From the NCBI GenBank assembly GCA_001515955.1, contig LOES01000083.1:29409-93408 (forward strand): a stretch of 64,000 nt of DNA, given 5' to 3'. Below the pieces are notes generated by a model. That model saw only the letters and a program-made list of their open reading frames with translations. It searched no databases and had not been told where the DNA came from. Source of the DNA: Clostridia bacterium BRH_c25 (GTDB taxonomy: Bacteria > Bacillota_A > Clostridia > Lutisporales > Lutisporaceae). Shown here piece by piece: positions 18,729 to 25,995 of the stretch (positions are counted from its first letter, which is position 1; every line of letters starts with the position of its first letter). The position numbers and the translations under genes are program-made.

Positions 18729-19448
18729 ATGGTCACATGCATCGTGCAGGCAAGAATGGGTTCCAGCAGGCTTAAAGGGAAGGTGCTGAAGGAAATACTG
18801 GGATATCCTCTGATACTGTTGAATCTGAAGAGGCTAGAAAAGTCAAAAAAGATTGATAAGCTGATACTGGCAACCTCAAATAAGCCGGAAGATGATCCGC
18901 TGTATGAAATAGTTGCAGCAGCAGGGTATAAGGCGTTCAGAGGTGATGAGGACAATGTACTTAAAAGATACAGGGATTGTGTCCTGGAATACGGCGGTGA
19001 TACTATTGTGAGAGTTACAGGGGATTGTCCGCTTATCGATCCGGATATAGTTGATAATGTGATTTCTCACTATCAGATGTATGATTATGACTATGTGAGA
19101 CTGGATGTGCCGGATACCTTCATAAGAGGCTTTGATGCTGAGGTGTTCTCCCGCGAAGCACTGGAGAAGACCTTTGATCTGGCGGCGGAGGATAGGCACA
19201 GGGAGCATGTGACCGCGTACATGTACCACCACCCGGAGTTGTTCTCCATAGGAAAGGTGCAGGGAGAAAGCCTGTTCAGTAAGGACTATAGGTTGTGTGT
19301 CGATACCGCAGAGGATTTCACATTGGTATCGAAGGTATTTGAGTATTTCAAGGATATATATATTCCTGCCGGGGATGTAGTGAAGTTCCTGGATAATAAC
19401 CCGGGAATTGCAGCAATAAATAATGAAGTTAAGCAAAAGCATGTTTAA
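18729..19448 (+). CDS. spsF: Cytidylyltransferase-like protein SpsF (CMP-nonulosonic acid synthetase type)
   Basis: Nucleotidyltransferase related to CMP-KDO and CMP-neuraminate synthetases and to Bacillus SpsF. Motifs: MVTCIVQARMGSSRLKGKVL (NTP-binding loop RMGSSRLPGK, here with K for P) and RVTGDCPLIDPDIVD. The length of 239 residues is normal for SpsF. SD GAGGTGGTGAT precedes ATG 18729. It should activate a 3-deoxy-nonulosonic acid with CTP for transfer. Its 3' end is followed immediately by GGAG and then the IS607-family element, which separates it from the spsE-like gene with which it is normally contiguous. Confidence 0.85.
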   Translation: MVTCIVQARMGSSRLKGKVLKEILGYPLILLNLKRLEKSKKIDKLILATSNKPEDDPLYEIVAAAGYKAFRGDEDNVLKRYRDCVLEYGGDTIVRVTGDCPLIDPDIVDNVISHYQMYDYDYVRLDVPDTFIRGFDAEVFSREALEKTFDLAAEDRHREHVTAYMYHHPELFSIGKVQGESLFSKDYRLCVDTAEDFTLVSKVFEYFKDIYIPAGDVVKFLDNNPGIAAINNEVKQKHV

Positions 19449-19468
19449 GGAGATGAGAAATAATTCCT

Positions 19469-19488
19469 AAAAACATTGATAAACATAC
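19469..19488 (+). repeat. Left terminal inverted repeat of the IS607-family element
   Basis: Twenty bases starting AAAAACATTG that match the complement of 21383-21402 at 15 of 20 positions. The -35 box of the recombinase promoter lies inside it, as expected if the recombinase controls its own expression by binding the end. Confidence 0.6.
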
Positions 19489-19504
19489 ACAAATGTAGTA
19501 AAAT
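19476..19504 (+). promoter_or_regulatory. Sigma-A promoter of the IS607 recombinase, predicted leaderless
   Basis: TTGATA (19476-19481), a 17-base spacer, then TAAAAT (19499-19504). The predicted start of transcription, 6-7 bases after the -10 box, falls on or next to the A of the ATG at 19511, and no ribosome binding site is present, so the message is probably leaderless. Confidence 0.7.
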
Positions 19505-19510
19505 GTATAC

Positions 19511-20137
19511 ATGAATAATTATAAACCGAATGAATTTGCTGAAATGCTTAATGTTTCAGTGAAAACGCTGCAAAGATGGGACAACGAAGGCACATTGAAA
19601 GCTTACCGCAACCCAAAAGGACGGAGGTATTATACTCATCAACAATACGTTGAGTATATGGGGCAGTCTTCAAACGAAGATAATAAAGGTAAGGTAATAA
19701 TATATGCCAGAGTGTCCACAACAAACCAAAGAGATGATTTGAAAAACCAGATAGAATTTCTTCGAACATTCGCCAATGCAAAGGGTTGGATAGTGGATGA
19801 GATATTTGAAGATATCGGCTCAGGACTAAATTACAATCGAAAAAAATGGAATAAACTTCTTGAAGATTGCATGCTTGGGACGGTTTCAAAAATAATAGTA
19901 TCCCACAAAGACAGATTTATAAGGTTTGGTTTTGAATGGTTTGAGAAATTTTTGAAATCTAATGGCGTCGAATTGGTTGTCGTTAACAATGAAAGTCTGT
20001 CCCCGCAAGAGGAAATAGTACAGGATATTATCAGCATATTGCATGTATTTTCGTGCAGGGTGTACGGATTAAGAAAATACAAAAAGAAAATTGCGGAGGA
20101 TGGTGAGTTGTTGTGCGAGCCCACAGAACAGAAATAA
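19511..20137 (+). CDS. tnpA: IS607-type serine recombinase/transposase
   Basis: 208-residue site-specific recombinase. Residues 1-55 are a MerR-like helix-turn-helix (FAEMLNVSVKTLQRWDNEG, then GRRYYT). Residues 62-190 are the small serine recombinase catalytic domain: IYARVSTTNQ contains the nucleophile Ser, followed by DDLKNQIEFL and the DRFIRFGFEWFEKFL segment. DNA-binding domain before catalytic domain is the diagnostic IS607 order, the reverse of ordinary resolvases. All key segments are intact, so it may be active. It overlaps tnpB by 25 bases. The neighbouring promoter suggests leaderless translation. Confidence 0.93.
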   Translation: MNNYKPNEFAEMLNVSVKTLQRWDNEGTLKAYRNPKGRRYYTHQQYVEYMGQSSNEDNKGKVIIYARVSTTNQRDDLKNQIEFLRTFANAKGWIVDEIFEDIGSGLNYNRKKWNKLLEDCMLGTVSKIIVSHKDRFIRFGFEWFEKFLKSNGVELVVVNNESLSPQEEIVQDIISILHVFSCRVYGLRKYKKKIAEDGELLCEPTEQK

Positions 20138-21264
20138 ACCCTACGCCGGAACAAAAGCGGAAGATTAACAGTACCATAGGTGTTTGTAGATTTGTTTATA
20201 ATTTCTACCTTGCGTACAATAAAGATATATATGAAAAAGAAAATCGCTTTGTTTCGGGTATGGAGTTTTCTAAATGGTTGAATAATGAGTTTTTGCCGAA
20301 CAATCCTGGATTTAGCTGGATAAAAGACGTATCAAGTAAAGCAGTAAAGCAAGCGATAATGAACGGCGAAAAGGCTTTCAAGAAGTTTTTCAAAGACGAA
20401 ACTAAATTTCCGCGCTTTAAAAAGAAGAGGAATAACAATGCAAAAGCCTACTTCCCCAAAAACAACAAAACGGATTGGGCGATTGAAAGGCATAGGGTAA
20501 AAATACCAACATTGGGATTCGTCCAATTAAAAGAAAAGGGTTATATCCCAGCAAATGCCGAAGTAGTAAGCGGAACGGTTTCTTACGAAGCAGGCAGATA
20601 TTATGTCAGCGTTTTGGTTAAAGAAGAACCGAAGCAAGACAACAAACCATATACCGAAGGAATTGGCATCGACTTGGGTATTAAGGAGTTTGCGGTAGTC
20701 AGTAATGGCACTGAAAAGAAAAATATCAACAAAAGTAAAAAGGTTAAAAAGCTTGAGAAGAAGCTTAAGCGTGAGCAGAGACGCTTATCAAGGAAATATG
20801 AAAATAAAAAGAAAGGGGAAGCCACGAAATCTGCAAAAAACATAGAAAAACAGTCGTTAAAGGTCCAGAAACTTCATCAGAAGCTTAGAAATATCAGACA
20901 TGACTATGTTAACAAAACAGTCAGCGAACTGGCGAAAACCAAGCCAGCATTTATAACTATCGAAGACTTAAATATTAAGGGAATGATGAAGAATAGGCAT
21001 TTATCAAAGGCGATCGCTCAACAGAATTTTTATTATTTCAAAACCAAGCTCGAAAGCAAATGTAAACAGTTGGGAATTGAGTTGAGAGTTGCATCAAGAT
21101 TTTATCCATCAAGTAAGAAATGTGCTTGCTGCGGGAATGTCAAGAAAGACTTAAAACTGTCTGACAGGGTTTATGTTTGTGAAGAATGCGGGTTTGAAAT
21201 AGATAGGGATTTGAATGCGGCAATCAATCTGAGAAATGCTAAAGAATATGCAATAGCTTGTTAA
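20113..21264 (+). CDS. tnpB: RNA-guided nuclease TnpB (IS200/IS605-IS607 accessory protein)
   Basis: 383 residues, starting at GTG 20113 inside the end of tnpA. The RuvC-like nuclease is intact: GIDLGIKEFAV carries the first Asp (about residue 190), ITIEDLNIKGM the Glu (about 278), and IDRDLNAAINL the last Asp (about 365). A zinc finger CACCG...CEECG lies between the last two. The N-terminal HTH/wedge region (RTEINPTPEQ, VYNFYLAYNK) is typical. TnpB is a programmable DNA endonuclease guided by a right-end RNA that helps keep the element in place after excision; it is the ancestor of Cas12. Function is known from the family, and the sequence shows no inactivating change. Confidence 0.93.
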   Translation: MRAHRTEINPTPEQKRKINSTIGVCRFVYNFYLAYNKDIYEKENRFVSGMEFSKWLNNEFLPNNPGFSWIKDVSSKAVKQAIMNGEKAFKKFFKDETKFPRFKKKRNNNAKAYFPKNNKTDWAIERHRVKIPTLGFVQLKEKGYIPANAEVVSGTVSYEAGRYYVSVLVKEEPKQDNKPYTEGIGIDLGIKEFAVVSNGTEKKNINKSKKVKKLEKKLKREQRRLSRKYENKKKGEATKSAKNIEKQSLKVQKLHQKLRNIRHDYVNKTVSELAKTKPAFITIEDLNIKGMMKNRHLSKAIAQQNFYYFKTKLESKCKQLGIELRVASRFYPSSKKCACCGNVKKDLKLSDRVYVCEECGFEIDRDLNAAINLRNAKEYAIAC

Positions 21265-21382
21265 ACTGCATTGCATATATGTACCGTGGGCTACACGGGA
21301 ATTAACGGCTGCGGAGTGTCAAACAAACTGTAGTAGGGTAACCGAGGCGGGACACGTTGAAACAGCAATTTTCTGGACATGG
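21160..21382 (+). ncRNA. Candidate omega (reRNA) scaffold of TnpB
   Basis: TnpB guide RNAs are made from the 3' end of tnpB plus the right end of the element. Directly after the tnpB stop there is no gene but clear structure: CCGTG (21284-21288), GGCTA loop, CACGG (21294-21298), then GAATTAACGGCTGCGGAGTG and further pairing-rich sequence up to about 21382. The 5' limit given is a guess, and the 3' limit depends on the element end. Bases after the right end would act as guide. Inferred from family biology and the hairpin. Confidence 0.5.
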
Positions 21383-21402
21383 ATACGTTTGTCTATGTTT
21401 TC
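21383..21402 (-). repeat. Right terminal inverted repeat of the IS607-family element
   Basis: Complement reads GAAAACATAGACAAAC and onward, matching 19469-19488 at 15 of 20 positions. It ends 15 bases before the conserved spsE start codon, so the reading frame upstream of that codon (from an ATG at 21379) is element sequence, not original gene. Confidence 0.55.
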
Positions 21403-21417
21403 AGTGGCAGACCGGAT

Positions 21418-22452
21418 ATGAAAGAGATTGTTTTGAAGAGCGGAAAAAGGATTGGTGAAGGAAGTCCATGCTATATCATAATGGATGTAGCTGCCAATCA
21501 CAATGGTGATCTGGATACTGCCAAAGAGCTGATCAGGAAAGCAGCAGAGGCTGGAGCGGACGCAATAAAGCTTCAGACCTACAGAGCGGAGGACATGTAT
21601 TCAAAGAAAACTCCACAGTTTTCAAGAGACAATATGAAGCCCTTTGATCTGATAAAGAGTGTCCAGCATCCAAGAGAGTGGATACCGCAGCTGGCAGAAT
21701 ATGCAAAAGGTTTTGATATTGATTTTTTGTCCACACCCTTCGACTATGATGCTGTAGATCTGCTTGATGATACGGGTGTCAGCCTTTTCAAGGTAGCATC
21801 TCTTGAAATAGTTGACCTGAGATTCCTGAAGTACATTGGGGGTAAAGGAAAGCCTGTAATCCTGTCAACAGGTATGGCAAGCCTCGGAGAAATAGAAGAG
21901 GCTGTTGATGCTGTAAAAAGCGCAGGCAATGACAATATTGCGCTGCTGCACTGCAATACCTGCTATCCTTCACCGGTACACATTGTAAATCTCAAGGCAA
22001 TGGAAACCTTGCGGGATGCCTTTAAGCTCCCTACCGGTTTTTCCGATCATACCCTTGGGTGGCATATTCCAGTAGCTGCTGTGGCTATAGGTGCTTGTGC
22101 AATAGAAAAGCATTTTACCCTAAGTCGGAAACAGGAAGGACCTGATCATGGTTTCTCCATTGAACCTGAAGAGCTGAAGCTGATGGTGCAGCATATCAGG
22201 GATATTGAAAAGGCAATGGGGGATGGGGTTAAGAAGGTCTCAACAGAAGAACTTGAAAACTACGAGAAGGGCAGAAGAAGTTTGATAGCCAGGGTTGATA
22301 TTGCTAAAGGCACTGTAATAACAGAAGACATGGTGACCGCAAAAAGACCCGGTTATGGTATAAAGCCCAGGTTTTTTGACATGGTTATTGGCAGGACTGC
22401 CAAGGTTGACATATATGAAGACGATGTATTGGTATGGGATATGCTAGTTTAG
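21418..22452 (+). CDS. spsE: Nonulosonic acid synthase (SpsE/NeuB/PseI family)
   Basis: Condenses a six-carbon amino-deoxy sugar with phosphoenolpyruvate to a nine-carbon 2-keto acid (sialic, legionaminic or pseudaminic type). NeuB barrel: MDVAANHNGDLDTAKELI, DAIKLQTY, FLSTPFD, KVASLEI, LSTGMA, LLHCNTCYPSP, GFSDHT and EKHFTLSR are all canonical. The last 70 residues are the SAF domain (RRSLIARVDIAKGTVIT). The family start corresponds to ATG 21418 (MKEIVLKSG). An in-frame ATG at 21379 would add 13 residues coming from the insertion element. No good ribosome binding site precedes 21418; the probable original one lies left of the element at 19449. Expression may thus be reduced or depend on read-through from tnpB. 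Confidence 0.92.
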   Translation: MKEIVLKSGKRIGEGSPCYIIMDVAANHNGDLDTAKELIRKAAEAGADAIKLQTYRAEDMYSKKTPQFSRDNMKPFDLIKSVQHPREWIPQLAEYAKGFDIDFLSTPFDYDAVDLLDDTGVSLFKVASLEIVDLRFLKYIGGKGKPVILSTGMASLGEIEEAVDAVKSAGNDNIALLHCNTCYPSPVHIVNLKAMETLRDAFKLPTGFSDHTLGWHIPVAAVAIGACAIEKHFTLSRKQEGPDHGFSIEPEELKLMVQHIRDIEKAMGDGVKKVSTEELENYEKGRRSLIARVDIAKGTVITEDMVTAKRPGYGIKPRFFDMVIGRTAKVDIYEDDVLVWDMLV

Positions 22453-22471
22453 CAATAATGGAGATGGGCTT

Positions 22472-23455
22472 ATGAAGATACTTATAAGGGCAGAGGGCGG
22501 TCATACAATCGGTATGGGGCATGTCATGCGGATGCTGGTTCTGGCAGATAAGCTGAGACCATTTGCAGATGTTGTGTTTGTGTGCAGGGATAATGAGGAG
22601 CTCCGGGCAGGTGTAGACCATATTAAAGCATGTGGTTATAATGTATTGAGAATAGATGGGGCAAAACTTGCCTGCGAGCTGGCCGGAATTGCCGGAGATT
22701 GCCTGATTACCGATAGCTATAATGTGGATGAGGGCTATTTTGACAACACAAAAGAAATATTTGATTATACCGGATATATGGATGATCTTAATAAATACCG
22801 TATTAATGCCGATTTTATTATTAACCAGAATATTAATGCCGAGGATTTGGAATACAAAGCAGGTAAGGGTACCCGCTTTTTTATGGGTACCCGGTATGTT
22901 TTGCTGAGGGAAGAGTTTACAAATCTCCCCATACGAAATGTACGGAATAGCTTACAGGATATATTGATTACATTGGGAGGAGCAGATCCCAAGAATTTAT
23001 CAGAAACTGTAACGATAAAGCTTTCCAAGGCTTTTCCTGAATTGAGATTTCATATTGTTGTGGGACCTTCATTCACTCATGAAGATAGCCTGAAAAAAAT
23101 AGCAGGAGGAAATATTCTTCTGCACCACAATCCAAAGATGTCGGAGCTTATGCAAGAATGTGATGCAGCCATATCCGCATGCGGAAGCACAATATATGAA
23201 CTTTGTGCCTGCGGTACGCCCATTGTCGGGATTGTCACAGCGGATAATCAGGTAATGGCAGCATGTAAAATGAATTCTATAGGTGCATTGAAATATGCTG
23301 AAGGGCTGGAGAAGGTAGTCCAGAATTTGAAAAGCCTTGATTATGAGACAAGAGTCAGAATGTCGGAAACAGGCCAAGGTTTGGTGGATGGGTATGGGAG
23401 TACAAGGCTGGCTGGAGAGATACGGAAAATTATCTGCAATAAAACGTATAGGTGA
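22472..23455 (+). CDS. spsG: PseG/SpsG-like UDP-sugar hydrolase
   Basis: GT-B fold hydrolase that removes UDP from the UDP-diacetamido-trideoxy-hexose precursor before condensation in pseudaminic-type pathways. The N-terminus MKILIRAEGGHTIGMGHVMR contains the GxGHxxR loop with the catalytic His. The donor-domain motifs ILITLGGADPKN and SACGSTIYELCACGTP match the UDP-binding end of PseG/MurG-like folds. Length 327 residues. SD GGAGATGGG precedes ATG 22472, 20 bases after spsE. With spsE, spsF and pseC-like genes nearby, this points to a pseudaminic-like rather than a neuraminic route. Confidence 0.85.
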   Translation: MKILIRAEGGHTIGMGHVMRMLVLADKLRPFADVVFVCRDNEELRAGVDHIKACGYNVLRIDGAKLACELAGIAGDCLITDSYNVDEGYFDNTKEIFDYTGYMDDLNKYRINADFIINQNINAEDLEYKAGKGTRFFMGTRYVLLREEFTNLPIRNVRNSLQDILITLGGADPKNLSETVTIKLSKAFPELRFHIVVGPSFTHEDSLKKIAGGNILLHHNPKMSELMQECDAAISACGSTIYELCACGTPIVGIVTADNQVMAACKMNSIGALKYAEGLEKVVQNLKSLDYETRVRMSETGQGLVDGYGSTRLAGEIRKIICNKTYR

Positions 23456-23459
23456 TAGT

Positions 23460-24146
23460 ATGAAAAAATATTTATTCTGCTGCTATAGAGAGCACTTTAT
23501 AAGGTTATATGAAGACAAGCTTAAGAAGCTGCCTTTTGATATAGTCCTGCTGACAGACAAAGCTGAGCTTACCTTTGACTATATAAAAGGCATCGATCCG
23601 GAATATATTTTTTTCCCTGACTGGTCCTGGGTTATTCCAAAGGATATTGTAGAGGGCTTTAGTTGTATTTGCTTTCATGAAGCACCACTGCCTATGTTCC
23701 GTGGAGGCTCACCCATACAGAATCAAATTGTAAGGGGAATAAAGAAGACAAAGCTGACAGCCTTTATGATGGATGAAGGTATAGATACGGGGGATATTCT
23801 TCTGCAGGAGGATTTGAGCCTGGAGGGGCATCTGAAGGATATATCGGACAGGATAACTGAGCTTGTATATATGATGGTTGTAAAGATAATTGAAGGTAAG
23901 TCTACACTCGTTAAACAGACGGGAGAAGGTAGCTTCTGCAGAAGAAGGACGCCTGCAGAAAGCAGGCTTGAACATCTGAAGTATGATATTACCTGCCTTT
24001 ATGACTTCATAAGAATGCTGGAAGATCCATATCCCAATGCATATATACAGATAGATGACAAGCATGTAATATTCAAAGAAGCGGAGTTAATAGACGGGGA
24101 AATCCACTTCAAGGGAATTATCAGGAGAAAGCAGGGGGAAGACTGA
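23460..24146 (+). CDS. Sugar N-formyltransferase (methionyl-tRNA formyltransferase-like fold)
   Basis: 228 residues from ATG 23460, placed by AGGTGATAG just upstream; the open frame from 23337 overlaps spsG and is rejected. The formyltransferase core is seen in CFHEAPLPMFRGGSPIQNQI (His and the RGGSP loop) and DEGIDTGDILL (catalytic Asp). In tRNA and ArnA-type enzymes an Asn stands two residues before the His (NxH); here that position is Cys. The protein lacks the C-terminal tRNA-binding domain, so it is a small-molecule enzyme using N10-formyl-tetrahydrofolate. Between pseG-like and pseC-like genes it most likely formylates the amino group of the nonulosonic acid precursor. Its stop overlaps the next start (ATGA). 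Confidence 0.8.
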   Translation: MKKYLFCCYREHFIRLYEDKLKKLPFDIVLLTDKAELTFDYIKGIDPEYIFFPDWSWVIPKDIVEGFSCICFHEAPLPMFRGGSPIQNQIVRGIKKTKLTAFMMDEGIDTGDILLQEDLSLEGHLKDISDRITELVYMMVVKIIEGKSTLVKQTGEGSFCRRRTPAESRLEHLKYDITCLYDFIRMLEDPYPNAYIQIDDKHVIFKEAELIDGEIHFKGIIRRKQGED

Positions 24147-24826
24147 TGAAAATATTAGTTGTTGCCGCCCATCCCGATGATGAAATACTGGGAATAGGGG
24201 GGACAGTGAAGCGTCATGTGCTAAGTGGTGATGAAGCTTTCTGCGTCATATTGGGGGAGGGCGCTACCTCAAGATGTGACAAGCGTGAAAATGCCAAGCT
24301 TGATGGATTGAATGAATTAAAAGCTTCGGCTGATAGAGCAGCGAGTATAATCGGTTATAAGCAGGTTTTTTTTGAAGGACTTCCGGATAACCGCTTTGAC
24401 GGCTTGGAGCTCCTGGATATAGTCAAATTGCTGGAAAAGCATATAGATGAGATTAAACCTGATATCATTTACACACATCACTATGGAGATATCAATATTG
24501 ACCATAGGATTACCTTTAATGCGGTTATTACAGCTGCAAGGCCTATAGGAAGTGAGTATCCTGCAGAGGTCTATTCCTTTGAGACGGTATCTTCGACAGA
24601 GTGGAATTATGGGAACAGTGAAATGATGTTCAGACCCAACGTTTTCATTGATATAACAAGTACAATTGAGGATAAAGTCAAGGCCTTGGAATGCTATGCA
24701 AGCGAATTGAAGCAGTATCCTCATCCACGGTCTGCCGAAGGAGTCATTGTAACGGCAAAAAAATGGGGAACAGTAATTTCAAGAGAATATGCCGAGCCTT
24801 TAGAGGCTATAAGAATAGTAAAATAA
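24146..24826 (+). CDS. PIG-L/LmbE family deacetylase
   Basis: Zinc-dependent de-N-acetylase of the PIG-L family, 226 residues. The metal motif AAHPDDE is at residues 7-13, and the third ligand His lies in YTHHYGDINIDHR. Members remove N-acetyl groups from amino sugars (GlcNAc-PI, mycothiol precursors, some surface glycans). It overlaps the formyltransferase gene by three bases (start ATG inside the TGA stop), so the two are translationally coupled. A deacetylase next to a formyltransferase suggests N-acetyl to N-formyl exchange, or exposure of an amine for the ATP-grasp ligase; this is inference. Confidence 0.88.
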   Translation: MKILVVAAHPDDEILGIGGTVKRHVLSGDEAFCVILGEGATSRCDKRENAKLDGLNELKASADRAASIIGYKQVFFEGLPDNRFDGLELLDIVKLLEKHIDEIKPDIIYTHHYGDINIDHRITFNAVITAARPIGSEYPAEVYSFETVSSTEWNYGNSEMMFRPNVFIDITSTIEDKVKALECYASELKQYPHPRSAEGVIVTAKKWGTVISREYAEPLEAIRIVK

Positions 24827-24839
24827 CGGGGTGCTTTAT

Positions 24840-25982
24840 ATGAGGAAATTTATTCCCTATGGGAAACAGTATATTGATGAAGAAGATATCCAGGCTGTTG
24901 TTGAGGTTCTTAAGAGCGACTATATTACTACAGGGCCTAAAATTGAAGAATTGGAGAATTCAATAACAGAATTTACAGGAGCAAAATATGCAGTAGCCGT
25001 ATCCAATGGAACTGCAGCCCTGCACGCAGCTTGCTTTGCAGCAGGTATTGGTCCTGGGGATGAGGTAATAACCACCCCTATGACCTTTGCAGCATCGGCA
25101 AACTGTGTATTATATATGGGGGCAGATCCGGTTTTTGCAGATATCGACCCTGAGACATATAATATAGATCCACAGGCTATTGAAAGGAAAATAACCGACA
25201 GGACAAGGGCTATCATACCGGTTCATTTTACAGGTCAGCCCTGTGACATGGATGCAATTATGAAAATAGCTGAAAAATACGGTTTGGCTGTTATAGAAGA
25301 TGGAGCCCATGCTCTGGGAGCGGTTTATAAGAATAGGAAAATAGGTACTCTAGGCTCTATGACCACCTTCAGCTTCCACCCTGTAAAGCAAATAACCACA
25401 GGGGAGGGAGGGGCTGTTACAACCAACGACAGTTCCTTATATGACAAGCTTCTCATGTTCAGAACCCATGGAATAACAAGAGACGCAGAAAAGATGGAAA
25501 GCAATGAGGGGCCATGGTTCTATGAACAGCAGTATTTAGGTTTTAATTACAGAATGACGGATATACAAGCTGCACTTGGAATCAGTCAAATGAAAAAGCT
25601 TGATTCTTTTCTGGAAAAGAGGAGAAGCTATGCAGCTCTTTATAACAAGCTGCTCGGTGGTCTTGAGGGAGTTACTGTTCCATACCAGGCTGAAGATGTA
25701 AGCTCGGCTTGGCATTTGTACATAGTAAAGCTGAACCTTGGAAAGCTGGCTTTAGGGAGAAGAGAGGTCTTCGAAAAGCTCAGGGATAAGAATATTGGTG
25801 TAAATGTCCATTATATACCGGTATATTATCATTCCTACTATAAAGAGATAGGCTATGGAAAGGGACTATGTCCTGAGACAGAGGCTCTTTATGAAGCAAT
25901 AATAACACTGCCTCTATATCCTACTATGGAAATTGACGATATACACTATATAGTTGATAATTTTAAGGACATCATACGATAG
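24840..25982 (+). CDS. pseC: DegT/DnrJ/EryC1 aminotransferase, PseC-like
   Basis: PLP-dependent sugar aminotransferase adding a 4-amino group to a 4-keto-6-deoxy UDP-sugar. PseC-type motifs: KFIPYGKQYIDEEDIQAVVE at the N-terminus, SDYITTGPKIEELE, VSNGTAALHAA, MTFAASANC, IEDGAHALGA, and SFHPVKQITTGEGGAV with the PLP lysine. Length is 380 residues from ATG 24840 (after GGGGTG); a GTG at 24831 is in frame. PseC makes UDP-4-amino-4,6-dideoxy-N-acetyl-L-altrosamine. Its normal partner PseB (a 4,6-dehydratase) is not evident here, though one of the epimerase-like genes might serve. No PseH-type acetyltransferase is seen in the window. Confidence 0.88.
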   Translation: MRKFIPYGKQYIDEEDIQAVVEVLKSDYITTGPKIEELENSITEFTGAKYAVAVSNGTAALHAACFAAGIGPGDEVITTPMTFAASANCVLYMGADPVFADIDPETYNIDPQAIERKITDRTRAIIPVHFTGQPCDMDAIMKIAEKYGLAVIEDGAHALGAVYKNRKIGTLGSMTTFSFHPVKQITTGEGGAVTTNDSSLYDKLLMFRTHGITRDAEKMESNEGPWFYEQQYLGFNYRMTDIQAALGISQMKKLDSFLEKRRSYAALYNKLLGGLEGVTVPYQAEDVSSAWHLYIVKLNLGKLALGRREVFEKLRDKNIGVNVHYIPVYYHSYYKEIGYGKGLCPETEALYEAIITLPLYPTMEIDDIHYIVDNFKDIIR

Positions 25983-25995
25983 GAGCTGATACATA

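Larger units (their letters stand above)
19469..21402 (+). mobile_element. IS607-family insertion sequence (serine recombinase tnpA plus tnpB)
   Basis: Element of about 1.93 kb between spsF and spsE. It contains an intact IS607-type serine recombinase and an intact TnpB. I find imperfect terminal inverted repeats: bases 19469-19488 and the complement of 21383-21402 match at 15 of 20 positions (shared core AAAACAT, then GA-AAAC). Exact ends are uncertain by about 15 bases on each side; IS607 elements make no target duplication, so none is expected. The left junction lies just after the spsF stop and a GGAG that probably served spsE. The right junction lies just before the conserved ATG of spsE at 21418. 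Confidence 0.85.

Noticed and set aside
20113..21264. Cas12-type effector
   Set aside because: Size, RuvC layout and linkage to an IS607 recombinase identify TnpB of an insertion sequence, not a CRISPR effector.
21379..21417. N-terminal extension of SpsE from ATG 21379
   Set aside because: These 13 codons overlap the inverted repeat of the insertion element and do not match the family start at 21418.
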